NCBI GenBank assembly: GCA_037176705.1
Contig: CM073887.1
Coordinates: 88,050,348-88,114,347, forward strand
DNA: 64,000 bases
Direction: 5' to 3'
Source: Molossus alvarezi
Taxonomy: Eukaryota > Chordata > Mammalia > Chiroptera > Molossidae
The notes beneath the pieces were generated by a model. The model ran no database searches. It was given only the letters and a program-made list of their open reading frames with translations, and was not told where the DNA came from. This document shows positions 47,706-58,566 of the stretch, piece after piece. Numbering within the stretch: the stretch's first letter is position 1; every line of letters starts with the position of its first letter. The position numbers were made by a program, and so were the translations under genes.

Positions 47706-48749
47706 ATATAGGGAGCCTTTTTAAAACAAGTCTTTCCTAAAAGATAATTTAAACTCATCAGGATTTAAGACAATGATTATTATATTAGTAAGAAATGAGG
47801 TCCAAGTTTTATAAACTGACTACTGAAGCTGTATTTTTTACTAACCTATTTTCTTTCAATAAACGTTGTTCTAAAAAATTTAACAGCACTACTAAGAGAT
47901 AGAAAAGCAAATCAAGTTAGCAATAAAATATTTGCATTTCTTACTGCAAAATTAGACTCTTAAAAATCTTGATACCACAGATCATTGACATGTATTTATA
48001 ATTCTCAACTTTCCACTTTAATAAGATATGATCACACAGGATTCTCTGTAAATAATATTATAACCATTATTCCTAATATAAGATTAAAAGGTGCAATTTA
48101 TGGAGGGGTAATATTATTTTAAAAATAATAAAAATCCTTGTGAATGCAGCAAATCTTTATAAAAATCACACTGAAACAAAACTTCTGAAATGATCCTTAC
48201 AGATATTGACAATATTAAGAACCTAGCTTTTAAGAACTTCTAAAGCTCAAAACGTGAGATAAAATCAGAACACTGAAAATGAAAAAATAACTCAGCACTG
48301 CAGATCGTTTCTCCTACAGAAACAGAATGCTTTAGAAGTGAATCCATTTCCTTACCTCTCACTTTTCCCCTCAAACATGCCTCCTCAAAACACACACACA
48401 CACACACATAAACATTAACATGACCCATTATATTATCTCCAGCTGGACAGATCCAATAGGCACTTTTCTGTTTCTCATCTCATAAGAGCTGTAAGCAATC
48501 AGCATACAAAATAGTTCATCATTCCATCATTTTAAAACAGTTCCCTTTCTGAGCTTTCCTACCACCACACACTCTTGGCTCTCCTCTTATCTCTCTTGGC
48601 CATTCCTTCTTTGTAGACTTTCTTCTCCTACATCTCTACATTTTTTTATTTCTCAGGGCAAAGCCCTGGTTCATTCCAATTCTCTATCCACTGGCAATTA
48701 AAACTAGACCAAATGTCCAAAACAGAACTTTTGATTCTCTCCCTCTACC
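47706..48749. other. Intronic DNA, nothing recognised
   Basis: AT-rich with a CA run at 48391-48409. Small minus-strand ORFs have no family match. Confidence 0.45.
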
Positions 48750-49260
48750 CACAAAATTGCATATATTTATTCTACTGATATTTACTAAGCATATACTTAG
48801 GCATTGTGCTGTATACCAGCACAACACTATGAGCTTACGGGAGACAGATAACTTGTAAAGAGGGCTATGAAGGATATGAACAGTATGTTCTGATAGAAAA
48901 CAGGGAAGAGGGCTGCTACTTTTGATAGGGTGTCCAAGATAGGCCTCCACAATATTATATTTTCCCTCAGAAAATGGTGTCCACCTAACTGCTCCAACCA
49001 AAAACCTAGGTATCTGTTCCCCACAAACAATCCATCAGGTGGCTCTACAGGGTTCTAATACACCTTAAAGTTGAAGGGAGCTCTCAAGCAAAGACGAGAG
49101 GTGTAGACAGGCAATAACAACTGTGATAAATGTCACAGAAGGAAATGCAATAAGCTATAGAAGAAATTACAGTGAAATCTAACTTGGTCTGGGAGAAATC
49201 AGAAAAGGCTTCCTGGAGGAAAGATAATTAGAATAAGTGCAGATGACCACAACAAAAAGC
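48750..49260 (-). mobile_element. L2 fragment, reverse
   Basis: TTATTCTACTGATATTTACTAAGC and, later, AAAAGGCTTCCTGGAGGAAAG follow reverse L2 order. Confidence 0.6.
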
Positions 49261-49439
49261 TAAATGAAAAGGTACAGAAGACTATACCAAGAACAAGAAA
49301 CAGCACAGCATGGCACATCCTAGAATCTAAAACAAGTCCAAGGTAATAAAATCAAAGGGAAGAGAGAGAGAAATTAAGGCCTAAAGCGAGAAGTTATCAA
49401 AGAATACTAAGATCATGTCAAGAGGGCACATAAGTTCAT

Positions 49440-49990
49440 TTAAAAAGTCTTCCAATAGCCAAATATGGGACAATTTGACTATAATGGATTAATATATTAA
49501 AATCCAGGAACTCATGATGATAATAAAATGATAATTAAAATGAAAACCTTCACTGAACAACTCATTATAAAATATTCTGATAAAACAATAAAGGGAAACA
49601 ATCACACTTTTATGCTGCCTCTCCTGTAGCAAAGAGTAACCAAATAGGTAGCAAGGAAAAATTCTTCCAGGAAATAAATACAGAAAGAATTAAAGATACA
49701 GGATATCACCATGTTGCAACCCCTAACAAGATAATGAATTCAGACAATAATCAACAAATGATGGTAAAACCATTATTGAAAGGAGAATTTTATAATGAAG
49801 AATAAGGCTGATGATACCACCTGAAATCACTAATCAATCTTAGCATCATTAAAAGTAGAACAATCAGACGTTATGTAACTCAGACGGATAGAAGTACACC
49901 TCATTATCTATGGGATATTTTTATGTAAAAAAACTGAACTTGAATTGAATAAAGTTTCTAACTACCCAGCTGCAGGAAATAGCGAACAGG
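49440..49990 (+). repeat. Unidentified old repeat, copy b
   Basis: The section at 49795-49935 matches copy a; the left part may belong to the same element. No ORF. Confidence 0.5.
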
Positions 49991-49997
49991 TTATAAC

Positions 49998-50060
49998 AGT
50001 GGCTCTCAAACTTGAGCATCAGAATCACCTGGAGGAAACTTATTAAAACATAGTTCACTG
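49998..50060 (+). mobile_element. MER5A 5' fragment
   Basis: CAGTGGCTCTCAAACTTGAG and CATCAGAATCACCTGGAGG are the left end of MER5A. Confidence 0.75.
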
Positions 50061-50324
50061 GGAACCAGTGAATTAAAGGAAACTATAAGGAAGCAAACAG
50101 CCAAATAGAGAATGTGGGAAATTTTACAGGATAAATAACTCAGTTTCAACAACAAGTCACATTTAAAGAGGGCAAGAATAAAAATTATTTAAGCAACATA
50201 ACTGCAAATGCAATACGCAGACTCTTAAGATTCAGACTCAAACAAACATATAAAAAGACATTTTGAGACAACAGAGAACATTTGAATATAGACTAAGAAA
50301 AGGTAATATTTAAAATGTCTGTTA

Positions 50325-50590
50325 AGCCCTGGCCGGTTTGGCTCAGCGGTTAGAGCATCGGCCTGCAGTCCGGAGAGACCCGGGTTCGGTTCCCGCTAAG
50401 GGCATGTACATCGGTTGCAGTTTGTCCCCGGCCCTGGTTGGTCGTGCGGGTGGCAGCCACTCGATGTATCCCTTTCACATCGATGTTTCTCTCTCTCTCT
50501 CTCTTCCTCTCTCTCCCTCCCACTCTGTCTGTGCAAAAAATGGAAAAAAAAATGTCCTCGGGTGAGGATAAAAAAAATAAATAAATAAAT
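50325..50590 (+). mobile_element. Ves-type SINE
   Basis: Near-consensus, exact TSD AAAATGTCTGTTAA at 50312-50325 and 50591-50604. Confidence 0.95.
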
Positions 50591-50660
50591 AAAATGTCTG
50601 TTAATTCTGTCAAGTATAATAATAGAATAATGTCTATGTTTTTTAAAAATAATTTTATGG

Positions 50661-50880
50661 CACGGCTGGTGTGGCTCAGTGGTTGAGCAATGATCCATGG
50701 ACCAAGAGGTCACCGGTTTGAATCCTGGTCAGGGCATATGCCCAGGTTGTGGGCCAAATCCCCAGTGGGGGGCATGCTGGAGGTAGCCAGTCGATGTTCT
50801 CTCTCATTGATGTCTCTCTCTCTCTCTTCCTCTCCCTCCCCCTTCCTCTCTCCCTAAAATCAATAAAGAAAAAACAATTA
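50661..50880 (+). mobile_element. SINE, second type
   Basis: TSD AAAAATAATTTTATGG at 50645-50660 and 50881-50896 with one mismatch. Confidence 0.93.
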
Positions 50881-50899
50881 AAAAATGATTTTATGGAAA

Positions 50900-51979
50900 T
50901 TTTTTTTTAAGTCAGAACTAGAGACTTTGCAAAAGCCACACACCACCATATAGAACCACTTTAAGGAGTCTGAGCCTAAACTGAATGGTTTTACGCCTAA
51001 ACGTGACATTAGCATAGTAACAACTTCTGGTCCCTAAAGCACTGCATTAAGTACTTAATATAATTTGTCTCTCTAAATTCTTAAAATAACTGAAATTAAG
51101 ATACTAAATTCTATACCATTTTGCCTGCTGATCATGATCAGAATTTACACTTTTTTAAGGATAAAGTATTGAGAATAGTTTGGAGAAAGGCAAGAGAGAT
51201 GGCAAAAGACCAATTAAGTTGTTGCAACAGGTTAAGAATTCCTGCTACACACAATATGAGCCAATGTTCATGCATACAGAAATAAATAGAATGTTTTATA
51301 GAATAAAACATGAATTATGCCCTACAGACATTTAACTATGAAACAACCTTCTTCACCTGATTAAACTTTTTTCCAACAATTTTACTTTTAAAGTAATCAT
51401 TTTATATGTGCTGCAGTCACTGGGCTTAATTCTTACTTCCACTGGAAAGCAGCCTGATGGAGAAAACATAAAGCAGTATCTTCTAAAATGCACCTTCTTT
51501 CCCAAATTCTTTAAGGCATAAAACAAACTACTGTTTTAATTCTATAAATGACTGAAGTAATATCCTCCCTGTGATACCATTCATACTCATCTCCAGCTCA
51601 AGAAGCTTAGATAAAACAAGCACAAAGAAATCTTAAGAGTGAAGGCTGAAGGGAATGAGATGATCCCTAACCATCTTTTCCAATGGGGTAACCATGAAAG
51701 ACAATATTAAATAGCTCCTAAGGCTTCTTGATCAAAAGTCTCTCCTATCAGAGTCCTATTGCAGCTTATCACCACTGGGCCTTGTACTACTATATTACTT
51801 ACTCTAGAAACTGACTCTTAAAGGCTGAGCTATAGCTAGTTGCAAATGGTTAATTGTGTCCAAGCCTGACTTAACAACTTGAGCTGACTAAAACAAACCC
51901 CAAAAAAAGATTCTAGAAAGGAAAGCATGGTACACTGGAATGACCACTAAATTTTAGTCTACTCAAAAACCTGAGTTAC
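50900..51979. other. Intronic DNA, nothing recognised
   Basis: No repeat or coding signal identified by eye. Confidence 0.45.
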
Positions 51980-52257
51980 ATAAAAAGATGCTAAACGTCA
52001 TTTGTTATTTGGAAACAAAATTAAAACTACAAGATTCACTACACTCTCTAGAATGGCTATAATAAAAAAAGACTCAAAAATGGATAATATAGTAAATTTT
52101 GTTAGATGATTTATACAACACACACAAAAATTAACTGCAAAATAGACTAACAATATCAGATATTGGAGAGGATGTGCAGCAACTGTAACCTTCACATGCT
52201 ACTGGTGAAAATACAAAATGATACAGTACAACTTTAGAAAAGTCTGGCAAAAAAAAA

Positions 52258-52361
52258 TTTTAATCCTCATCCAAGGATATGTGCCCTGACCAGAATTTGA
52301 ACCCGCAACCACTTTGGTGTATAGAACAACGCTCTAACCAACTGCCCACAGGGACCAGGCA
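52258..52361 (-). mobile_element. SINE fragment
   Basis: Short reverse piece (TCCTCATCCAAGGATATGTG to GGACCAGG) with most of the middle deleted, in L1M. Confidence 0.75.
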
Positions 52362-52369
52362 ACTGAATT

Positions 52370-52400
<31 letters not shown>

Positions 52401-52628
52401 TCCTCACCCAAGGACATTTTTCGATATTTTGTTCAGATAGAGCAGGAGGGAGAGAGAGAGAGAGAGAAACATCGACGTGAAGGGACACATCGAGTGGCTG
52501 CCACCCACACGACCAACCAGGGCCAGGGACAAACTGCAACCGAGGTACGTGCCCTTAGCGGGAACCGAACCCGGATCTCTCTGTACCACAGGCCGACGCT
52601 CCAACCACTGCGCCAAACCAGCCAGGGC
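52370..52628 (-). mobile_element. Ves-type SINE
   Basis: Reverse copy whose tail has become (TTTA)n at 52370-52400. Head ends CCAGCCAGGGC. It lies in the same L1M. Confidence 0.91.
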
Positions 52629-53198
52629 TGAATTTTTTTTTTAAGTTACGCATATGATGCAGGAATCCCATTCCTAGGTATCCACCCAAGAGAATTGAAA
52701 ACATATGTCCACATAAAGATTTGTACACAAATGTTCACATCAGCATTGTTCTTTATAGCCTAAATCTGGAAACAACCCAAATGTCTGCCAAATGGTGAGT
52801 AAATAAATTGTGGTATACCCATTCAATGGACTACTACTCAGCAATAAAATGCAAGGAACTACTGATAAATGCAACAACATGGATGAATCTCAGAATCATC
52901 ACTTTGAATTAAAATAATCCAGACACAAGAGACTATTACCAGTATGATTACATTCATATGAAATTCTAGAAAAGTCAAAATTACTGTAATTAGACAAAAA
53001 GAAGATCAGTGACTGCCCTAGGTGAAAATGAGTTAAGGACTTACTGAAAGGGGCAAGAGGGAACTTTTTGGTGAAGCAAGTGTTCCAAAACTTCATTGGG
53101 GTGGTGGGTACATAACTGTATACATTTAACAAATCATAATGTACTTGAAATGGCTCAGCTTAATTGTATGTAAATTATAACTCAATGAAGTTGTTTTT

Positions 53199-53395
53199 GT
53201 TTTTATTTATTTATTTTTAAATCCTCACCGGAAGATAGACAGAGAGAGAGACATGGACTGGTTGCCTCCCACACAACCCTGACCAGGGCTGAGGACCAAA
53301 CCGTTAACAAGGTACATGCCCTTGACTGGAATCGAACCTGCAACTCTCAGGTCTGTTTGCCAATGCTCTAACTGCTAAGCCAAACCTGCCAGAGT
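53199..53395 (-). mobile_element. Ves-type SINE, shortened
   Basis: Reverse copy, TSD TCAATGAAGTTGTTTTT at about 53182-53198 and 53396-53412. Confidence 0.9.
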
Positions 53396-53412
53396 TCAAT
53401 GAAGTTGTTTTT

Positions 53413-54759
53413 AAAAAGATGTGGGTTAATTAGATCTACAGGTTACAAGCTGTGTGACATTAACCAGTTTTCATTTTCTCACATATACACTCATACACAT
53501 TTTATTTTCAAAGCAATCACTTCTTTATTGTACTGTACTGGGCTTAAATATAATTCTTACTTCTACTTGAAAAAGGATCATGTAGTTATCTATACTGCTA
53601 CTTGTCCTATCTCACAAGGTTGTGAAATACCACCCGACTTAACTACTGAGAAAGTACTTTGGCAACTCTAAAGTAACATTACACAACTATATAGTAAACA
53701 TTTGTAAAAAACAGACATGAATATTTTTTTCACAAAGATGACTTGAGACCCTTGGAAACTTGAGTATCCCAAAGTCAATCTTTACCCAGAAATATAGAAA
53801 GTCTATACAATGGTCACCTTTTTAATATCCATTCTAAATCTGCTCTCTACTGACTCTTGATTTACTGGATGGCTCAATGCAGTTATTATCTAGACTTCAC
53901 TTTCCTTTTCCAAAAGGAAAACACTAAAGAAATGTTTAAAGAAAGTCATTAGATGGACAAGACATTTATTTCCCAGTGGAAAAGACCAAATCCTAGAAAA
54001 CTGTCTTTTGTTGAACACTTTTCCGAGATGTTCACAACTGAGATTTTTCTTTCTCTAAAGTCAGTTAAATTACTTTCCATTTACTACTTCAATTCCACAT
54101 GTATTACTGAATATTTACTAATGTGACTTGTATTAAACGAGAGTGAGTGAATAATTTTAACACCAAAACTTTTTAAACCAGTGTAGTCATTTCACACTTT
54201 TGCCTGTTGCAAAATTTAACATTCTCATTTTTTCCTACTACCACTGCACAACTGGGCTCTCTGCTATCCTACCAGGTATGAGTGATATTTGACATTTAGG
54301 CTATCTATATACAAGTTTCCACACCGAAAAAAGTATGAAGGCTGTTCTGAAAGACAATCTCTTCTTCAAATACAGTTTGGCGACTAAATTTTACCGTGAA
54401 TTCAGGTTTATATTACATAAATCTGACGGTTTTTAAAAGTTTTTCTACCAGCAACAGGTTTTGCAACCAAAATTAACAAGCCAGTTAATTTTTAAAGACT
54501 CTTTTTAGTAACAGTTCTAAGAGGATGATTCTAGGATCAATTCTACCGCCATGCTTCAGTTTGGTCAGTAGTAACCAAATCTCTTAGGTTTCACATTTTT
54601 CCTCCGTTAACATTAAGGCCACTCAGTTCGGTAACTGCACACTTCCAATTGTAGTTTTCAAGAAACCTGCAAGAACGGAATCTTGCCCATTTGCTCCTCC
54701 AGCCTTGCCTACACTCAGACGGTTAGCCAAATCGTGCAGCTCTCTCCACACCACAAACC
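53413..54759. other. First kilobase of FNIP1 intron 1 beyond the CpG island
   Basis: No transposon is recognised in about 1.3 kb, in contrast with the rest of the intron. Repeat-poor DNA next to a promoter can hold enhancers; no specific motif is claimed. Confidence 0.45.
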
Positions 54760-55194
54760 AGCTGGAATGGAGCACCCAGAGGGCGACTGGTCATGGGGAG
54801 GAGGGGAGAACTTCTCCGCCTGGAGGACGGCGGCTGAGGTCCAATCCAGCCCGCGCCCAACTCTCCTTGCCGCCAGAAAAACGTGTGGACCCTACACGCT
54901 CAGGTCGTGGTGCTCGGTCCCGAGGGGCAGAGCCGCGCGTGCCTGCGGAGCAGGACGTAAACAAACCGACCCAGAGGAGAGGAGAGAGAAGGGGCGACCC
55001 GGGGTGGGGGATGGGAAGAGAGGACCTCGCTCCGACCCCTCAGCGCAGGCCCGCAGCTGCCTGGCCCCTCCGACCGCGGCCCGGGTCTTGCTCCCAGCGC
55101 CGCGCTGCCGCGAGGGCGTGCACACCAATGGCCCCGGCGCGTCTGGAGCCCTGAGCCACAAGGCCGTCGGCTCCGCGCCCCCCACCCTGCAGCG

Positions 55195-55200
55195 CCCTAC
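55195..55200 (-). other. FNIP1: FNIP1 exon 1 splice donor
   Basis: On the minus strand the exon ends CAG and is followed by GTAGGG, a good U2-type donor. It fixes the exon boundary and leaves a 2-nt overhang (AG) to be completed as serine in exon 2. Confidence 0.85.
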
Positions 55201-55292
55201 CTGAACACGCAATCCGGATCCCGCGCGTCCCGACCGGGCGCACCCGACCCGTTCCTCTTGCTGAAGAGCTTCTGGAACAGCGTAGGGGCCAT
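55201..55292 (-). CDS. FNIP1: FNIP1 coding exon 1 (partial gene)
   Basis: Folliculin-interacting protein 1 is a cytosolic and lysosome-associated partner of folliculin (FLCN). The complex acts as a GAP for RagC/D, links to AMPK and mTORC1, and controls TFEB/TFE3. On the minus strand an ATG at 55292-55290 opens 30 codons reading [12 protein letters not shown] followed by an RDARDPDC block, the N-terminus I know for mammalian FNIP1. The exon ends with AG, two bases of a serine codon, directly before a GTAGGG donor, which matches the known phase. Compared with the human N-terminus as I recall it, three of 30 residues differ (positions 14, 16 and 29). The exon lies in a CpG island. No downstream exon is recognised in the window. 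The start is chosen because nothing in frame upstream resembles FNIP1. Identification is from memory of the family, not from a search. Confidence 0.9.
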
Positions 55293-55463
55293 TCTAGCCA
55301 CGGCCAGGCCCGGGTCGCTCCTCGGGGTGCTTGCTAGGCCCCCGCTCCTAGAGCCGCTTGGGCGCCTCAGTCATATGACAGAAATTAGTCACTTCAAACG
55401 GCCACGGCGCGCGGGGCGGAGCGTGAGACAAGGCCGGCATTTATTGGCTGGCAGTGAGCCGCG

Positions 55464-55472
55464 TCACGTGGC
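55464..55472. promoter_or_regulatory. CLEAR-like E-box 1
   Basis: The palindrome CACGTG at 55465-55470 sits in the context GTCACGTGGC. This matches the CLEAR consensus (GTCACGTGAC) bound by TFEB, TFE3 and MITF at all but one position; USF and MYC/MAX could also bind. It is about 175 bp upstream of the FNIP1 ATG. Confidence 0.65.
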
Positions 55473-55544
55473 GAAGCGCCGAGCTTGGGGCAAGGTGGGG
55501 GCGTGGGGCGGGGCTGGCGTCCATAGGCTGGCGAGAGGATTCCC

Positions 55545-55553
55545 TCACGTGGC
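55545..55553. promoter_or_regulatory. CLEAR-like E-box 2
   Basis: A second CACGTG at 55546-55551, in the context CTCACGTGGC, lies 81 bp from the first and shares its TCACGTGGC core. Paired copies of the same E-box in one promoter suggest regulation by bHLH-zip factors rather than chance. Confidence 0.6.
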
Positions 55554-55599
55554 AGCTCACGGGGCGGGGCGTGCGCGGAAGCGAGAAGAAAGGAGAGAA

Positions 55600-55770
55600 A
55601 GGGGGGGAATGGGAGGGGAGGGGAGGGGAAGGGCGGGACGAGGAGGAGAGGGGCGGGACGGGGAGGGGTGGGGAGCTTTAGGGAGAGGAAGGGCAGGACT
55701 GGGAAAGGCTAAGGAAGGGGGTGGGGGCGGGAGAGGAGAAGGGGGAGGGCAGCGAGGAGAAGAGGTGTCT
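55600..55770 (+). promoter_or_regulatory. G-rich, G4-prone tract upstream of FNIP1
   Basis: The plus strand holds many runs of three or more G separated by one to five bases, mixed with A. This allows several overlapping G-quadruplexes. The complementary C-rich strand is the sense strand for FNIP1. The tract lies about 310-480 bp upstream of the ATG. Confidence 0.6.
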
Positions 55771-56482
55771 GGGGAAGCCAGGCGCGAAAGCGCGCAGGTC
55801 GGGTTCCTCTGTGACTGTCACTTGCTACCTGAGGCTACGGCGGGTGGAACGGGGACAACGCCAGGGACTCGAGTGCAGAAGCCTTCGGCGCCCCTCACCC
55901 TGGACAAAGAAAGCTGCTTAGAGCACCTTGAGCAGACTACCCTCCCTTGTCGCCCTCATCTCGGCTTCGTGGCTTCGCACCTCCACCCGGCGCCTGGCGG
56001 AGTCCACGGTCCGCGGAGCAGAGAAGGCGCGGGTGCGTGAGCGTTACCCGTGGGGCCGGGGCGTAGGCTGTACTTGGAGCCCGCCGCCACAGGCCTGCCC
56101 GTGCTGGGTCGCGGGAAGTGTGAACTCTGAACTTGACAGCGTGGGGCTGGCTCTTGTGGTCTGATGGAGGACCCTGCCATGACACCCGCCACCGCTGTGA
56201 CTCCCAAGAGACGCTGCGGGCAGGTATCCTCCGAGTTTTCGACTAACTCCGCGAACCCTGGCACCAGGAATTCGTCCCTTGTAAGAGCTAAGGATAGGAG
56301 GCTGTGGATTTAGGCTCAATCTTAATGTCTAGGGGTGAGGAATTGTGGAATTGTAAACAAATGGGTTTCATTTGATGAAATGAATGAAACATAGGATGAA
56401 AACTTCCTTCCAAAGAAAACCATTGCTCATAAATGACCTACAGTCTTATTAAACCCAGGAAGCCAAAATTTATCAAGGTTTA

Positions 56483-56545
56483 TTTATTTATTTATTTTTA
56501 TCCTCACCCAAGGACATTTTTCCATTTTTTGTTCAGGTAGAGTAG

Positions 56546-56576
<31 letters not shown>

Positions 56577-56736
56577 ACATCGATGTGAAAGGAACACATC
56601 GAGTGGCTGCCACCCCCATGACCGACCAGGGCCGGGAACAAACTGCAACCGAGGTATGCGCCCCTAACAGGAACTGAACCCAGGTCTCTCAGGACTGCAG
56701 GCCGACACGCTAACCGCTGAGCTAAACCGGCCAGGG
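56483..56736 (-). mobile_element. Ves-type SINE upstream of FNIP1
   Basis: Near-consensus reverse copy with a perfect 20-bp TSD CCAAAATTTATCAAGGTTTA at 56463-56482 and 56737-56756. About 1.2 kb upstream of the FNIP1 ATG. Confidence 0.96.
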
Positions 56737-57045
56737 CCAAAATTTATCAAGGTTTAGATCAAACTGGTCTTACAAATTTTCAGCACCCCAACATATTTAC
56801 CCACTCCCACTCCAAGGTGAGGAATTTTGTACTATGGGATGCAATTCTCTGATAAATATGATGTCAGGAAATGATTGGTAGGTAGTTGGAAGGTTAGGTA
56901 AAAATACTTTTTTCAGAATTTCATTTAAGTAGGCATACAAATCAAATTGTCTTTTAAGTGGCTAGGAAATCCTACTGATTTGCAGCTAAAGTGTAAGCTA
57001 TAAATAAGTGGTCTTATATAGAAAACAAGTAATAGGCAGAATATG

Positions 57046-57171
57046 CAAGGTGGGTGAAAAGTAGGTTTACAGTTGTTCATATGAAAAATAACACAATAAT
57101 TAATAAATAATAATGCAAGAATAAACTGTTTCCTGTACTCACAACTGTAAACCTACTTTTGCCCCACCCTG
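57046..57171. mobile_element. Mariner-type MITE hairpin
   Basis: The left arm GGTGGGTGAAAAGTAGG-TTTACAGTTGT and right arm ACAACTGTAAACCTACTTTT-GCCCCACCCTG are inverted repeats of about 30 bp around an AT-rich centre. The whole 126 bp can fold. TA-rich flanks fit mariner targeting. No transposase. Confidence 0.82.
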
Positions 57172-57599
57172 TATATCTGGGAAATCAGTGGTCAACATGT
57201 TGATTTTCAACAGAAAATATTTTTAAAGCACTATTTACATATGATTAACAAATTAATTTATTCATTCCATAAATGTTTAAGTCGCCTTGGTGGAAGCAGT
57301 GGGGATTCAAAGCAAACGAGAGAGCGCGCACGCGCTAACTTTCTATATGAGACAGTATATAAACAAGGTAATTTCAGACTAGTGTTCTGAATGAGAACTA
57401 AGCAACGAAATGAAGGAATGGGGAAGGTCTCTCTGAGGAGGTCACATTTGAGGTGCTCAGGTTAAGATTCATTCAAAGGTACTCACATTGCCCAAGCTCC
57501 AGAAGTTACTGGGTAATAAGGAACAAAATAGTAGAACTATATCATTTATACATTTAACATAATCCTCTGGACTATGGTGCCAAACACTGAAAGATTTTT

Positions 57600-57808
57600 T
57601 TTTTATATGTTTTCATTGATTTTTTTTAAAGAGAGAGGAAGGGAGAAAGAGAAACATCAATGTGAAAGACGAGCATCGATCAGCTACCACCTGCACACCC
57701 CCCACTAGGGACCGAGCTAGCAACCCAGGCATGTGCCCTGACCGGGAATCGAACCAGGACCTCTCAGTCCATGGGATGATGCTTAATCCACTGAGCCACA
57801 CCTGCCAT
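57600..57808 (-). mobile_element. SINE, second type
   Basis: Reverse copy, CTGAAAGATTT repeated on both sides (about 57588 and 57810). Confidence 0.88.
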
Positions 57809-58368
57809 GCTGAAAGATTTCTAATAAGGCAAAATGACCTAGGTATATTTTTCTCACAAAATGTGACCATGGAATGAATTTTTTGTAAACAAAAATGAAG
57901 TCAATGCAATTTTTAAGAAGTGAAAAAAAATGCACATACTATAAGCCAATCAACTGAATAAGTTTTGGAGTTTTCTTTTATACTAACAAGCCACACTAAA
58001 TGAGTATAAATATGGACAAAAGATACTGAGGACTCATGGCTGGTCCATAGCTGGCATAGAGAAGAGAGTAGTTCCAGGTCCCTTCAGAAGGAAGTTTCTA
58101 AATACAATAACTTTGTGTGCTTTCATCTTGGAAAACAATTACTTCATGGATAAGTACAGATATTGATAGAGAAAGAGTATTACTGCATGCATAAGAGATA
58201 CTTTTAGTAATGATTTTATTTCTGTAGTCTTAGTCTTATACTTGAAAGATACAGAAAAACTAAATTTACTTGCTGACATTCATTACATTTCCTTCATGTT
58301 GCAGCATAATACTCAAGTTACAGAATGAAGAGCACAGATGTGTTTGTCATTTTAAAAAATAAAGACAT

Positions 58369-58529
58369 AGCCCTGGCCAGTTTGGCTTAGCGGTTAGAGC
58401 GTCAGCCTGTGTACCAAAGAGTCCCGGGTTCGATTGAAGGCAAGGGCATGTATCTCGGTTGTGGTTCATCCCCGGTCCCAGTTGGGGTCGTGCGGGTGGC
58501 AATCAATCGATGTGTCTCTCTCACATCAA

Positions 58530-58566
<37 letters not shown>

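Larger units (their letters stand above)
51980..53190 (+). mobile_element. L1M 3' end split by SINEs
   Basis: GATATTGGAGAGGATGTGCAG, AGGAATCCCATTCCTAGGTA, CAACCCAAATGTCTGCC and TGGATGAATCTCAGAATCAT run in L1 order to TGTAAATTATAACTCAATGA at the end. Confidence 0.85.
1..55194 (-). other. FNIP1: Probable FNIP1 intron 1 (open at the left end)
   Basis: Downstream of the exon 1 donor no sequence matching the next expected FNIP1 residues was recognised on the minus strand, so this stretch is taken as intron 1, at least 55 kb long. It is filled with transposable elements. Unlisted gaps of a few hundred bases are AT-rich and non-coding by eye. Missing exon 2 by eye is possible. Confidence 0.6.
55293..55580 (-). 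promoter_or_regulatory. FNIP1: FNIP1 5'UTR and core promoter
   Basis: This GC-rich DNA directly upstream of the FNIP1 ATG lacks a TATA box at the expected place. It carries an inverted CCAAT box (ATTGG on the plus strand, 55443-55447), GC boxes (GGGGCGGGG at 55505-55513 and 55561-55569) and two CACGTG E-boxes. This is the composition of a TATA-less housekeeping CpG-island promoter. The transcription start cannot be fixed from sequence; somewhere around 55350-55450 is an inference from motif placement. Confidence 0.7.
54760..56250. promoter_or_regulatory. CpG island spanning FNIP1 exon 1
   Basis: CpG dinucleotides are dense here, while the rest of the window is AT-rich and CpG-poor. The island covers exon 1, the promoter and several hundred bases on either side. 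Long open frames on both strands (for example 54683-55204 and 55258-56040 on plus) are a side effect of high GC and stop-codon scarcity and show no recognisable protein family. Confidence 0.85.
56757..58368. other. Upstream intergenic DNA
   Basis: Apart from the mariner MITE and one SINE, AT-rich DNA without recognised genes. Confidence 0.45.

Noticed and set aside
54683..55204. 173-codon plus-strand ORF
   Set aside because: Again a GC effect. No recognisable domain, and it overlaps FNIP1 intron start and exon 1 antisense.
55258..56040. 260-codon plus-strand ORF in the CpG island
   Set aside because: GC-rich DNA has few stop codons. The product is low-complexity (glycine, arginine, glutamate) and overlaps the FNIP1 exon on the other strand.
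56160..56226. Divergent plus-strand first exon (ATG at 56179 followed by a CAG-GTATCC donor)
   Set aside because: Only a short open stretch and a weak donor support it. Divergent transcripts from CpG islands are common, but nothing here proves one.
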